Translations under genes and position numbers: made by a program
Notes under the pieces: generated by a model
Databases searched by the model: none
What the model was told of the DNA's origin: nothing
Seen by the model: the letters and a program-made list of their open reading frames with translations, nothing else
Shown: piece after piece, positions 10,340 to 23,841 of the stretch
Layout of the letters: the number at the start of each line of letters is the position of its first letter
Position numbering within the stretch: position 1 is the first letter of the stretch
Assembly (NCBI GenBank): GCA_008973525.1
Contig: WACJ01000263.1
Coordinates: 186,001 to 250,000 of the forward strand
Direction: 5' to 3'
DNA length: 64,000 bases
From: Stenopsyche tienmushanensis
Taxonomy: Eukaryota; Arthropoda; Insecta; Trichoptera; Stenopsychidae

Positions 10340-13300
10340 AATAAGACTCAACGTAATGTTAAACTATTATAGGAATTTCAGAGTTTGTTTCAAGCATAAT
10401 AAAAAGTATGTATTCAATTCGACACTATTATGCAGAATCTGAATATTTGCGGTTTTTTGAATGAGATTTTTTTTAGTATGTATCTTTATTTCTAAAACGT
10501 ATTTCTTAATGACACAAATCATCATCCCGTTAATGTTTTCGATCTTCCAAATTTTTTGTTACGGGGAATACTCTTCACAATCTGGATTTGAATTCGAATG
10601 TATACGATTCAATTTATCTCTTTAATTACGAATATTATATTTGCGCGGTTTTTATGTGAAACGCGCAAACCGTGTACTAGTAGATACAATAATATTATAT
10701 CCAGCTTTTAGTCGCTGCAATTTGAGCGTGTGTAACGCGAGAAGCCTTCATTTTATCGATGGTTTGAGCATCAAACGTACACTATAAACGTGTTTTGTGA
10801 TTATGGTGGATATTTTCCGCCTATTAGAGGCCTCCCAAAAGATTTATGAGTACATATTCTACTATGTGAAGTTTATTTTCCGCTTTCAAGACCCGTTGAA
10901 ATGAAGTTCAACCATCCGCAACATTGAAATCGAGCAAAACTGACCACCGGACGCATTAAAACGTAGCTCGAGAGCATTTAATACCTACGCTGAAATGAAT
11001 GAGATTACCGGTGGCTGTGGGTTATCAACCCGTGAAAATATTTGATGAACTGTACAAATAGCGTCAGCGGGGGATCGTCGCAGCACAGTTCTTCTTTGAC
11101 AGATTTTTCCGATAATTGAGATGAAAGCGCCCAATTCGGCGAGCGACAGCTTCTCTCCAGGACTGCAGCGAGGTTTGCATACGTAATTGTAATTGATTTT
11201 GTGGCGGAGGCAGTCGCAGATGTCGCGTGCATTTCGGAAGCGGGTCATCTTCGTCTTTGTGGTAACGGAGCGAACTGTGAACGTTTTAAGCACTGACATT
11301 TTACACGACCGGGAGCGGTCGTAAATCGGCCTCCCGGTTTATTACGTACGTCTTCGATGGCGTTGCGGTCGAAGCAAATTATCAGCGGTCGAGACTCTGG
11401 AGTTGCCAGGCTTCGCCACATTGACCTTATTTATTTTCCAAATAAATTTCACGCCATTCTCTACAAGGCCGGCGAAGAGCCTAAAGTAAAACACGACTCG
11501 TATATTTATTTACTCTTCACGATAATCATTAAGATTGTGTTGCTATTTACGCCCGTGTTTGCCCGCGGAGCGTAAATAAGTTATTGTGAAAATGGTGTGT
11601 ATAAAATAAATATCGTTCCATATTTTAATGCTACAGACGAACGGAGAAAATAAGAAAATTGCTCGATAGCTGAGTGGAATCGTAAAAGAAGGCGGAATAT
11701 CATACATTTTAACACTTTGGCGCGCAGCACTTAAAACGCAATCACCAAACGCCTTTATTTATTTTTTGACATTAAAATCTGGGTTTATTTCTCACAAGCT
11801 GATTTTTTTTAGAAGAATTACAAAATAATTTTTCTACTGACGAAAATTTATAGATTTCATATATGCTGTTAAATTTTATCTGGATGAAAAACAGCCTATA
11901 AATCAGGGTTTCCCGACCTCTCTGTGATGCCCTAATTCAATTATATCCTTAATTATAACATACATTTTGTAACATATATTTAATATAACATATTATTTAT
12001 TTATTATAAAAGCCGAATTTGGTAAGATCTTTGACGTTGAATTTCATTTGCTAATTTGTCACAATTCAAGATGATGATAATCCCAACCATTAACAATGAA
12101 ATAAGGATTTTTTATACCTCTTTCAAATGATAAAAAAATCAGCCAAATATTGTGTTTTTATTAAACCAACTTATATCTGCATTTAAGATAAGATCGATTT
12201 GGGAAGATTTGTCATTTTTTAAAAGGCCTTTAAACAATATGTGTGATAATACATACAATTCTTATATTAATAGAAACTTTTCACAAAGGACAAATTTATA
12301 ATTTATTTATTTAAACCTGTGTCCTCTAGTTATGTAAAATTAAATGTAAATATTAGCATGATAAATAAGGTAACAAAATAACGATTACTGCGGAATTATT
12401 TACCCATAAACAGTCCGGCATGAATTAACATTAATAAAGCCTTTAATCAGATCCAGTCGGATATATTAATTAATTTGAACACTTTTTACTATACCAACAC
12501 TTTGTATATTACAATCGATATTGATCAATGTAACGATAGATTAATTATAATAAATATCTGCTGATTATATCAGAATCGATTCAATCATGCTAAATAATGT
12601 GATTGTGATGATTTGAACTTAATATTCGAAGTCAGTCTAAATTATACTTTCGTCCCTAATAAACGGCTGCCTCGATTAACCGATGTCCCAATCGAGAAGA
12701 ATTGGCGTTTATGTACAATGCGCGAAATATTAAATTTGCAACAGAATAATAAAAAGCGCGTGCTGTAAAAAACCAAGCACCCATCTGGAGTCATCAAAAC
12801 GCGAGCTTTTAATATTTAATTATGAATAAAGAATTTTACGTTAAAAAATACTTTTATTAGAGAATCAATGTTAAATATGTGAATAGAAAATTATAATGTA
12901 ATCGATTTTTCATTAAAAAAATTGCTGATTTAAAAAAAATCATTTATTACTTGTTATGACATGTAATATATTTTTTTATAAATTGTCTTCAGATTATGAG
13001 CGGTTTCTTGCATAATATTGCATATTTCTGATGAACATGTTTCGTTACTTTAATTATTTGTATGTGTAATCTATTGCTTCAAATATAGATATAAATGATA
13101 GACTATGAAGATTATATAAGAAAACTAAACAGAAAATACTGTTTCATTATCATTTATTGTTGATTCTATGATCTCAACTAAACGAATTGCCAATGTACGC
13201 CATTGACAGCATTCTAGATACTGTAGCTCTCTCGAAGCTCCGGGGGGAATGGTATTAAATAGTGGTGGTCGTCGAGTTGCATATATCGTGGGGTGGTTGT

Positions 13301-14078
13301 ATAACCCCGACGATTTGAAAGCAAAACACGAGCCACGAAGGAGACATTGTCATTTTTTCATTTTATTTTTTGGACAAAATTTATGCTAGATAAAAATGAT
13401 ACAAGCACTACGCTTTATGGTTGTAATTTGAAAGGATTCGATTGCATATAAAATGGAAATAATAAATAAGAGTTGCGCGGCGCCAGAAGGGTTAAATCAT
13501 ACGTGTAACGGCTGCTCTTCCTCCGTCCTAAAGAAAACAACGTGAGAGATATGACATAAAATATAAAACAAATTTGCCGTAAGGACATACGTTTCGGTGT
13601 TGGGGAGTCGCTCCCAAATCGAATTGTCTCGGGGCGGAGGCGCGCGTTATTTACGCCGGGGTCCCCGCCTAGTCCTCCTAGCAACGGTCCCAGAGGACTT
13701 TGGGCGGGCGCTCCGCCCTCGACGGGGGGCCCAATCGAATTACGACCGAGACGTGTCCCGCGACGGAAATGATGCGAAAAAACGCACTCTCCTCCCAGCT
13801 CTAATGTTCTCCGTAATAGTGCCTTTGCTTATTGCCGCCCTCGCGCCGACGACGTTCAATATTCTACAGAAAAACCCTTGACAAATATAAAAATGAAATT
13901 AACGCGATATATCACACACCCTCTCTGAATACACAGTCTTATTAGTTCTCAGACGAAAAAAAAAAGACAAATTTAATGCTATTTTTACAGAGTATAATGC
14001 GGTTGTGCAGACGTTCCCTAATATCATTTTGTTTGGATGATAAAGCAATGTATAAGTTCTTGATACATACCGACTGAA
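10340..14078. other. Non-coding stretch with GC-richer patches
   Basis: No gene or transposon was recognised. Two GC-richer patches (about 10980-11340 and 13590-13880) break the AT-rich background. The first is open in two frames on the minus strand (10985-11299, 104 codons; 11005-11232), but composition alone can explain that. Such patches in insect gene deserts are often conserved regulatory elements; that is inference. Confidence 0.4.
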
Positions 14079-14565
14079 GTAGCAACTAGGGAATGTGACT
14101 GATAAATTCCTTTCTGCTGAGACACGGACTAAAACTCGCAAAATTCCCGATTTCCCGACAAATTATTTTTTCCATCGCTGCAGATGAATACTTATTTACT
14201 ATAATACTTTGATGTAATTCTTAATTATATTACGGAAGAACACAAAAATTTTGAAGCCCGTATCTATTATATTTCATATCGATATTCCCATAATTAGAAT
14301 CGAGGTGTAGTAAATACATCACCGGTAGGGAAAGGTTAATATAACAATTTGAAAAACATATATATGTATACATAGATTAGACCGTTAGTAGTTGCGCCAC
14401 TGTTTCCAAGCGTCCAGATTTCGGCGGGAATATCTCGATTTAGTTACGATTTCTGTTAGATAAAAATTTCAATCTCGAATTTTTCGGGATTACGTTTATT
14501 AATCCCGGGATTTATGAGCACCTAAAACTGTCCGGGATCCCGGGATTGGATTCTCTAGTAGCAAC
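14079..14565 (-). mobile_element. 471-bp deletion derivative of the 8594-9608 hAT element, inverted
   Basis: The element (14087-14557) is flanked by perfect 8-bp duplications GTAGCAAC (14079-14086 and 14558-14565). It is the reverse complement of 8594 to about 9140: shared landmarks include the CCGGGATCCCGGG end, GTCCAGATTTCGGCGGGAA, and CTGCTGAGACACGGAC. The other half of the family sequence has been lost; only TAGGGAA of that terminus remains, joined directly to TGTGACTGAT. Confidence 0.92.
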
Positions 14566-14689
14566 TATTGATTGTATGAGGCATTTTAAGCGAATATCAA
14601 CAGACAATCGAAAATATTAAGTTATAAAATAGACAGATGTTAGAGAATAATATGGGATAAATTCAGTGTGGTGCTATTAAGAGGGTTAG

Positions 14690-15724
14690 TTGGATATAAT
14701 TTTTTTAAATGATCAATCAGGACTTATTTTTGAAAAAATTGAACAGGGTGTGCGAAATTTCATAGGGATTTTAGTTTACAAGCCAAACAGAATTGTGAGA
14801 ATAAATTGCATTACACAAAAAGATGCATCACACCCGCCTTGCATGCAACGTTTTACACGCCTATGTCTAGCATTTCGCGGAATGTTTTACATTCCGTGGG
14901 TAATTTGGTAAATGGGAATGTTAATTCTGTCAAGCGAAGCAAAAAGTATATTAGAATACGCAGAATTGAATACGTTATATAGCGATTTTAATAATATATG
15001 TTATACGTTAATTCACGAAGACAAAAAAATGCTGGATAAAAGAAAAGCGATAGCATCAAAGTTTGCAAATATTTTTGTAAACTTTGAAGATAAATCAATT
15101 CGATTTTATTAAATATTTAGAATTTGTTTATGAATAATTTGGATAAAATGTTGATATAGTGATTGATACTTGATTTACTGTTTCTGAAAAAGCAAATCTT
15201 ATCCTAATTTAACCATACATCCCTGGGAAAATCTTCTATGGAGATCGCCCACTGGATATTTTAACGTCAATTATAATACTGAGGCAAGAGTTAAACGCAC
15301 AAGATCACGATCAGCGCCTATCCAAGATCCAATTCCAACATTAATATTTATCAAAATCTCCACACCACAAGAAATCCATGCAAAATTCGATTCCATTTGC
15401 ATTGACTATGGGCAAACGGCTGTATGATATCGAGTTTCAATACAAAGAACGTTAAAAACTAAACCCACATTCTATGCTGCTCGGGTAGATGCTCTACCGA
15501 TGAAATTATAACGCCGCGATACTTGGGCACAAATCCGTGAAAAATACGACCCCTTCCATAGCATAATATTTATGATCAATATTGTATTAAAATATATACA
15601 GCGTGCTTACATATTTACTCTCATATTGTTTCGAGTTACCACCGCGGGAGCTCTATACAACTGGCCAAACAGAATAAGTTTCCCATGGGGCCGTAAGTTT
15701 GACCCAACTTTTGAGATATTGTGA
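14690..15724 (+). pseudogene. Unrecognised coding relic, one frame with scattered stops (~345 codons)
   Basis: Three long stretches lie in one reading frame. 14690-15109 has a single internal TAA (14909-14911). 15188-15724 is 178 codons with stops only at 15425 and 15509. A stop-rich 75-bp gap (15113-15187) lies between. In this AT-rich DNA, stops are expected every 12-15 codons, so this looks like a decayed coding sequence. Segments such as KFANIFVNFEDKSIRF and GALYNWPNRISFPWG look protein-like. I do not recognise the family: a transposon, an endogenous viral gene or a decayed host gene are all possible. It starts about 125 bp right of the 471-bp hAT derivative. Confidence 0.5.
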
Positions 15725-16799
15725 AGTATTTTTCGGCGTAGGTGTTTTAATTATAAATTAATACCGGCAGCTCCGAAGAATAAGATTGATTCCTGCGAAT
15801 GCTCTACGCATTAAAAATGTTATTTTGGGAGGCATTACATATTCAAAAATTCATAAGACTCGCCCCCGCCCCGTCCCTGAGTGACGGGTCCCGAAAAGAA
15901 AGTAACGTCCTGGGATCGGGAGAGACATAAAGGGGATAAAATAAATGTTGTCGGTAATATCTGTTTGATCACGCTAATCCCGGTGGATTTTACACAAGTC
16001 AATTTGGACCGGGGTATCTTTCATTAAGTCGAGGACACGATCTTCGTCCTTTTAAGATTAGAGCCGGGGCGTCGATTCTTGCACCGCGGCGCCTCTTTCT
16101 TCCCGGAGGTTTCTTCCCAGTCAGACGTCTGCCTATTCCGTATTCATTGGTTTCTCTTTATCAGTTTATTTATGAGTCGAGAGTGATTTGTGTTAGTGCG
16201 GCAGGTGTGTCGCCCCGGCGAGTGTTTTTGATGCTGCCTAACGGCACACCGGCGAATTATTTTGTCTGCATAATTTATTTTGGCAGGACTTAAATCGAAC
16301 AACCTGTCCCAATGCGATCTTATTTACTTTGCCGTTACGTGTAATTTATAACTTATTAGTTTTTATGAGCTTTCCGAGTGAGCAGCCTTAGTACGCAGGA
16401 GACCAAGCTCGTAAATTGAAATTATGTCCCTGTAAGTCTTCCGTTGATATACACAACCAGCCACGTTACGATGATCATTCGCAGCTGTATTTACTGCAAA
16501 ACTGACTGCGACTATAAATATTATATCAATTTGCACGATTTACAACGTCTTTTCGAATACATTTTTACTAGCAAACCATACAGAGAATGTATGCTTGCAA
16601 ATTCAATGCGAATTTGCTCAAACGTCAAAATTGACGGCCCTAATAAAATACAATTCACGATACTAACAAATCCTGCATATTGAATAACATGCATGCTATA
16701 TTGGAAATATAATAAATGGCATTCATAAACACGACAGTAATCTTAATTTTAAGCTTATAAAATAAGTCTTGATAAATAATGTGTTTTTTTTTTGGAATA
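15725..16799. other. Non-coding, GC-richer around 15860-16260
   Basis: No exon or transposon was recognised. The patch at 15860-16260 is much richer in G+C and CpG than its surroundings, and is a candidate conserved regulatory block by composition only. Confidence 0.35.
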
Positions 16800-17280
16800 T
16801 TAACACGTTAACGGCGAGTCACGGAATTCTCGTGTTCGCTAAGACTGTGCATAAACCGCGAGACACAAGAAAATTCATTCACAAAATTTACTTATTTGCT
16901 AAAATGTATCATTCAGAAATACATGTCATGTTAAATAAATGTTAAATGAAGATCGTTTCACATGCTTTTGTCTTCAAAGAAGTATCGAATCTTGAGACAT
17001 GTGTTTGAGACACGGTAAATTTTTTTTCAAACAAGACACATCTTTTTTCGTTCTGAAATTGAATATTGGTTTAGTTTTACGTGAACCATTTGGTATTTTA
17101 AGAGTTTAAACGTGTTTTTTTTTGTATTTTGGAGCCTATAGGTGTAATCTGCAGATATTGGTGAGAACAAATAGAAAAATAATGTAAAGATATGTTTAAA
17201 ACTTCGAAAGTTATGCTTATTTTAGTGAGAATTTAAAAAAAAGCAGCATTGCAAAAAATCGCCCGCCGTAATTGTGTTAA
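16800..17280 (+). mobile_element. piggyBac-like MITE, TTAA family 2, copy 1 (473 bp, intact ends)
   Basis: TTAA flanks both ends (16800-16803 and 17277-17280). The termini are imperfect inverted repeats: CACGTTAACGGCGAG on the left and, in reverse complement, CACAATTACGGCGGGCG on the right. The interior has no long ORF. Two more copies in this window share blocks such as AATTGAATATTGGTTTAG-type and GTAATCTGCAGATATTGG-type sequence. Confidence 0.8.
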
Positions 17281-19958
17281 AGTGCTCATACTATTTGATA
17301 TTTGCAATGTGACATCTCATCATTAAAATGTATACATCATTAGTACGAGTAATATCACACAAAAGAGGTGAGTGTAATAAGAAATTGCCAAGCAACGACC
17401 GACTATAAGCGGTGTTAAACTTGTATTGAATAAATATAACATAATCTTTTCGACGGGTTCGAAACTCAATTCGTTCACATCTTTTGTGCTGCGGGCTTAC
17501 AATAGTGGACAATGGAGAAAACTCGTTTCAAAAAGACACATAATCACAAATGAAAAAAGCATTGCTTCTTTTAAGCATTACTGAAATAAGAAGACTTTCT
17601 TCTCGCTGCAGACAATTGAGATCGTCGTTGTTTTTAATCGCAGAAAATATCATGGATATTAATTCCAATCCTCCTTGCGGTTAATCTCAATGGATGTAAT
17701 CCATCCATTTATACATATAAATGTTTTTTTTGTTCATGAAGATGCCCACAAAAGGCAGCTGAATTAATTGCTTTATTCGAAGCTCGGTCAATGGAAGGAG
17801 GACGATGAACACGAAACGACCTCATCTTTATAACTTGATATCTCAAAAGTCTTCTTTTCATCTCGACGGCGAACACACGCACGCTTATAAATATGTAGGC
17901 ACACTCAAACTGATGAGCTGTATGTAGAGTGGCGTACAAAGCATTGTTTTATTGTCCTGGCTGGATCAGTTCCTCTTTCTTCGTATGGAACTTGATATAC
18001 GAGGAACTTTGATCCACTACAATAATTAAGCAGGTGAACTCGTTTGTCCCGGGGCAGGGAAAGAACGGTACGAGTTCCCCGTGGTGTCGAATTATGAAAA
18101 CGCGTGTTGTGAACCAAATTGATGAAGTTATATTGGCTGCTAATGGGATAGGAGCATTGCATGCGATTGCTTACGGAAGAGCCATCATCCAGGCTAATCC
18201 CTGCACACACTTACATGATGATTGATGATGAATAAGTGGATGAGTACAAACTCGTATAATTGTACCATATCAAGAGTCCGGTTTGATTGAGCTCAATTGG
18301 CGAGAATTTTATATGAAATCAGAATGCGGGCGAACATCTTTGACTGGTTGAAAGCCTTCTGCTATCGGATCACACACAACTTTACTGCTTCAATATTACT
18401 TTTGAATGAAAATATTCTTGGATCACTTGTAATCACCATCGGGACAAGCAATGTCTGATAAACTATGAAGATTTGTCGTTTTTAAATATAAAAAATCGGA
18501 ATTAATACTGAACAATTAATGAACTACTCTTAATATTGATACTTTGAAACTTTATAACGATGAATGAGCGCGGTGAAACAGTGTTAAATATCAGACATTT
18601 TAAAGCATTCAACAACTCTCAATGAAAGTTTGAAATTCTCCACTATTTTCATGACAAATTTAAGCCCCTATTTGCGCCGTCATTAAATTTCAGCACCGAA
18701 AAAGATTGAGAATCGCTCCAAGTGATAAAAATACAAAGCTTAATGTGGCCGTAATTCGATTACAGAAGTAGTATATGGTGTAAAAATTTACGATGCCATT
18801 TGATCAGGGATTGAAGCATCGATCTGAAGCTCTATTTTATATCGGCATTAATGCGGATATTTTGAATGCTAAGATTATTCGCAGCACAATCGAGAGCATC
18901 GATCTATTTTTGATATTATCCCTCAACAATCGCAAGTTGTCCCGATTGTTATCTTGTCCTTTTCGGCTGACCTTTCTCCCTCCAGAATATTTTATTATCA
19001 ACTTTGTTGTAAATGGACGGGAAAAAGATGGATTGAATGAACATGACTGGACACGTGTATATTCTATTTTATTTTCGATACGAAGAAAAAAAAAATCATG
19101 CTCTTGTAGTATGACTTAAAAGTTTTGGGCTGTCATTTCTTCTGCCAAATTAGCAATAAATATGAATCCCAAAATAACCTACAAAAGGAAATATCATTTC
19201 TTATCATATTTTCATTATTTGGGTATCTCTAGATGTTATATATAAAAGGAAATGATATTTCCTTCTATGAGTTAATGATTTTGAAACGTTTAAGATATAT
19301 AAATCATATTTACAATTATAATTATTAATGTTGATTACCACTATTAATATGATATAAATCATTGAATAAATAACTATTTTATATCAAGTATTTCGCATCA
19401 ATGCAACTGTCAAACCACCGATAACAACACATTTATTTTAGTTAATACATACACGTCATAGCTATTCACTAAAGACTACTTAGTTTTTGAAGATTCGCAT
19501 CCCTTCTAAGCATTTGCTTTATGCGAACTGAGAGGTTCAACCTGAAATGGGAAAGCACCCAGTCTTGAATTCACGGGGGTAAGTTGCTCGTGGACAAGAA
19601 TACGCCTTAGTTGGTGAAGGAGCAAATTCGAGATGCATTTTTGCGTCATGTATGACTTCACCCTAGCCCGACAGCGCCCTCGCGAGGAAAGGGGGGACTG
19701 GACTCTTTGTACTCCAGAAAACACTTTTCAGTAAAATCAACAAGGTCGTCTAGAGTAGTTTTTCACTATCTTCCGAGGAAAACTACTCAGTCTTTACAAA
19801 CCTCCGTCGGTCGCGAAAGCGCCCTTCGACACGTTCATCCAGGTGCCCGCTGGGTAAGGGCTCTAAATAAAACTCGGAGTTCATGCTACCTTCAATATCA
19901 AACGAACGACGAGGTGATTGTATGATATAGACGAATTGGATATAATCCTTTCCTATGA
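17281..19958. other. Non-coding stretch
   Basis: No gene was recognised. Short frames at 17905-18225 (both strands) and 18793-19119 lack any known motif. A small hairpin lies at 19182-19263. Confidence 0.4.
19182..19263. repeat. Short hairpin
   Basis: AAGGAAATATCATTTC on the left pairs with GGAAATGATATTTCCTT on the right across an AT-rich spacer of about 45 bp. The right arm is itself nearly palindromic. The stem is about 17 bp, too short for a confident microRNA precursor. Confidence 0.3.
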
Positions 19959-20030
19959 ATGGATATTGAAGAGGCCCTAGTCCTGCCGTGGACTGTTTGT
20001 GGCTGCACTATGATGATACATGAGTGATTC
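19959..20030 (+). mobile_element. 3' tail of an RTE/Jockey-type LINE (reverse transcriptase end)
   Basis: The frame from 19959 reads MDIEEALVLPWTVCGC and is followed by an ATGATGAT tail. A terminal EEALVQQWTV-like peptide followed by a GATGATGAT tail is a pattern I associate with insect non-LTR retroposons. Only the extreme 3' end is present, as expected of 5'-truncated insertion. Confidence 0.45.
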
Positions 20031-20131
20031 ACCACTTTGCCATTTTCATCTGTCCTGAGTATCCTCACTCCAATTACAGATCCAGATGTGCGACGTCTAT
20101 GATGCATGCTGTATATCCCAGCGTATAGCAC

Positions 20132-20339
20132 TAAGGCCCGATCCACACTATGGTGCCAGTAACGGTTCGATCTCGCTCCGGTCTCGGTCCGATCAAATAT
20201 TCTTACACGAGAAACAATGAGCATATTCACACTATCGTATCGTTCCAGAGTGTGAATACGCTCATTGTTTCTCGTGTTAGAATATTTGACCGGACCGAGA
20301 TCGAACCGTTACTGGCACCATAGTGTGGATCTGACCTAA
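20132..20339. mobile_element. PIF/Harbinger-like palindromic MITE (202 bp, TAA duplication)
   Basis: The element 20135-20336 is almost entirely an inverted repeat. Its left arm, reading GATCCACACTATGGTGCCAG, recurs in reverse complement at the right end, with long complementary arms (including CACGAGAAACAATGAGC) and a short central loop. It is flanked by TAA (20132-20134 and 20337-20339). Three-base TWA duplications and GG-starting termini are typical of PIF/Harbinger elements. No protein is encoded. Confidence 0.82.
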
Positions 20340-21434
20340 GAGTTCTGTGAGTCGTCATCCGCGCTACATGACCTGCTCAATGCAGACAGCGGATTCGGAC
20401 TTGCAGTTTGTAATTTTACCTAAGCATTAATTAATTAAAATGTTTACGAGCCGTAGAAAGCATTTTGATTGAAGTCATTGTTAATATTGTTTTCTTCGAA
20501 TGAAGGAAATCTTACTGATAATAACTGGAGCTGCGAGTGAGCATGAAAAATCAAGTACTTACTCAGGTCATTCTTAAGATCGCTGTGATTTTGAGCGAAT
20601 TCATTAAAACTTAATTCCATTTCAAGTATTTGGTATAGTGAATTCTATAAATCTGAATGTGAAGAAATCCTAACATAATTAATATTTGGCAAACTTTGAT
20701 CCATGATAAAGATTTGCATGTTTTAATAAATTGACATTAATACAATGGGCGATTATCATGCATAAACAAAGTGAAACTCACATGCATGCATTTCCTATCA
20801 GACACCGCAGATTGATTAATATTAACAATTATTCGATGAATATTTCATATTCCGGCCAGACAATGTCCGTGGGCTATGTAGTTTGGACAATTTTGTATTC
20901 AAATTTTCATTGGTGGTCGTTTATATGCAACATTGACATTAGGTTTTGAATTAGCCAACTCTAGTCCGGGGTGAATTTAAAAGCGATTAATTTCAGATTT
21001 GATGGCAAATTTTGCAATAATTTTCATCTAAATGTCTCTGAACGATTTACAATAGAATCACAGAAAGTGGGTTCCATCGACTCGTATTATAGTATTTATT
21101 ATACTCGTAGTATGGATAGTCGATAAGGTTCATCGTTCATTGTCAAGATTCAAGTTCAGTAAATTGGGTCAGTGCTTGTTAGATTATACGGTCGAAGAAA
21201 ACAGCACGAAGATAGCCAAGATCGTAAAAACTGTTCGAGTAAGCAACTTTGACAATAAAAATGTAAAAAAACGGGGGGAATTGATAGCCGGGAGGAATAA
21301 GCGCCGAATAAAAATTCTATTATTCCTTTGCCAATATCAGGTCAGTGAATAAATCATGTCCATGTTCGGTTTAAATTCTATGTAGTTTTGATCATCTTTA
21401 AAAATTAATTTAAATGAAATTGTCTCAAGGTTGA
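20340..21434. other. Non-coding stretch
   Basis: AT-rich with nothing recognisable. The 20731-20949 and 21140-21352 frames are short and lack known motifs. Confidence 0.4.
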
Positions 21435-21545
21435 ACGTCGAAAAGATCAGACTCGACCAGGATCAATAATAGCGTAATAGAGTTCAAATACCTGGGATCA
21501 ATTTTCGCGCAGAGAAATTTGATGAATATTAAGATAGCCCTCTAG
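21435..21545 (+). pseudogene. Possible LINE reverse-transcriptase fragment
   Basis: The frame reads KRSDSTRINNSVIEFKYLGS followed by IF and ends at TAG (21543-21545). A V-x-EFKYLGS motif after a run of polar residues is characteristic of the thumb end of non-LTR reverse transcriptases. The fragment is only about 35 codons with no flanking support. Confidence 0.4.
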
Positions 21546-23840
21546 AATTTAAAGCGACAATCGATGATAATATGGCCGGCGAAAAACCAAAGGGATGCAA
21601 ATTATTATCGGGCTTCAATGTGTTTTTTTTTCGCTCTGAAAAACACGAATGAGTCTGAAACTGGTTTGCATGGATGAAACGTTGAACGCAGGGATTGAAA
21701 AATAATCGACTAGCCACAAAGAAACTATAGATTGCTCTTTTAAATAGGTTCGAGTCTCACATTGTTATATCGTGTAGCAAATTATTATATAATGTAGTAA
21801 TCATTTCAAAGCTTAACATATATACACAAGTTAAATATATAATTTAATCCAATGTATGCTTTTATATCGATAGATTTTCAAAAACAGTTGTTGAAATTCA
21901 ATGAAAAGCGTGTTGAAAAAAGAATAAGAAATAATAGACACACACGGATGAATCTGCTTGCTTATCAGAAAAAGAATCTTTCAAGTGGTTGCAATCCTTG
22001 GTCCATTACTTGCACAATCAAATCGCGACCGCGCGGTAGTTGAGTCTCGTCCTGGGACAGGACTTATGCAGCGACCCAATATTTAACGCTGTTCATACAT
22101 ATGAAACGACTCAAAAGAGGACACCGGCGGGGTCACATGCATTTAAATGTGCATTTTATTCGTATGCATTCAATTTCGTACGTCGTCACGACGATAAGAG
22201 GTATGTATTCGTTTGAATCTGTGGGTTTCACTGATTCAATAAGCCGCCCGCTGTGATTTGATTAGGTCAATCTGCTCAAATAGCCTAAATGATGACTTAT
22301 GACGATACTGTCCCCGCTGACAGCTGATGCACCCGACTCGGCAAACGATATGATTATGAATTCCGAGCACATACAAGGTGAGGTTTTGCTCTTTGTGAAA
22401 GTGCTCGGAGTGAACAGAGGAATGACGATTTGATCTGAAGAAAGGCTTCGGATATCTGGGGTAGATTTCGACCGTATTCTCTGGAATAGGACGATAAAAA
22501 ATAAGATGGAAAAAGAGCGCTGATAAAATGCTCGGAGGCCACTCTGACCATTTATGTTTTTGGCATTAAATCCAACGCAGACTCTTAAAATAATATGCTA
22601 AAATTACTTTAAAGCTGTACCATCAAAGAAAAATGTAAATTTTATTTGCGAAAATTATCTCAGAAATAATTAAAGCATAAAACGAATTCGTTTCTTATTG
22701 AAGGCAAAGCTTCTTTCGATAAATGTCTTAACTTTGCCGATCTTTTTTTAGTTCGCCTCTCAGGTAGGGAAAGTCTACTAAGATATTTAACAATTCCAAT
22801 AACTTCTATGAACTACTAATCCAATTCTAGTTTGTAGATAATTAGCGAAATCGGGTCTAATCAGACTGAGGTTGAGAGAAACCACTTAGAATTTCAAAGT
22901 GACGATGTAAATTGTTTGGAATTAAGTAATAATATGACTAGACAGCCTGTCTCTTTGTTCTTGCCGATAATATATTATTTAAAATGAAATTTTTTTATCG
23001 TCCAAACGTAAGAAATTAGTTTTAGAGTACGTTTTTCATTTTAAAAAAGGCGCTCTTAATCCTTCATGACACGCATTACCTTTTATCAATTTGAAGCACG
23101 CGCGCCACCGAAAAAAACAAATTTGCAGATGTATTATTAAAATTATACAATTAGGCAAGAAAGAGAGAAATTTAATATTGAACATTATAAAACGGGGAGA
23201 AATCTTCTTTGAAGAGATCTAACATCAAACGGACGTGTCAGACATGGTCGACCCGCGCGAAGACGAATTTCCACAGAAAGTACTTATTTTTCCAACGCGA
23301 TTAATACACGCGTTAAAGTCTTATTTTAAGTTTTCGCAAAAAAGCTAAGAGAAACCAACACAACGCGAGTCTTCTAATTAACAGCACAAAGTTCATGCAA
23401 ATTTGAGACTTTTTTAAGCCTTCACCCTCGAGCTTATTAGTTGTGATAATTTTATGCACCTTGATTACATCAGAACTGAAAAAGGAATATGTCGCTTTAT
23501 TTTTCCGTTTTTTAAAATTAAATTTAAATACAATTTCAACTTCTTCGGAGTGGCGAATAAGTCGCTCGTCATAACCGCGATGATCTTATTTCATTTGAAT
23601 GTTAGTTGCTGTAATAAATAAAATACGTTTAAAATATTGCAGATAAGATGATTAATTGAATTTCAAAAGTACGCAATAAAACATTTTAAATTATTAATTT
23701 TGTTCGGATATTGAAGACATAATATAAAAACGGGAGGTCATGGACATGCACGGCGAAGAATCGATTGTCAGCTTCATCTGAGCCCACCGACTCACCAAGC
23801 ATGGGTATTACCGAACAGGGTTTCTCGACTTAGTTTAAAT
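21546..23840. other. Non-coding stretch
   Basis: No exon, RNA gene or transposon was recognised. The composition is moderately AT-rich, with scattered CpG-containing patches (for example 23220-23420). Confidence 0.35.
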
Positions 23841-23841
23841 T

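Noticed and set aside
10985..11299. 104-codon minus-strand frame, open also in a second frame
   Set aside because: It lies in a GC-rich patch where stops are rare in several frames; no motif or splice context supports coding.
18190..18240. GATGATTGATGATG run, possible LINE tail
   Set aside because: No reverse-transcriptase end precedes it, unlike the 19959 fragment.
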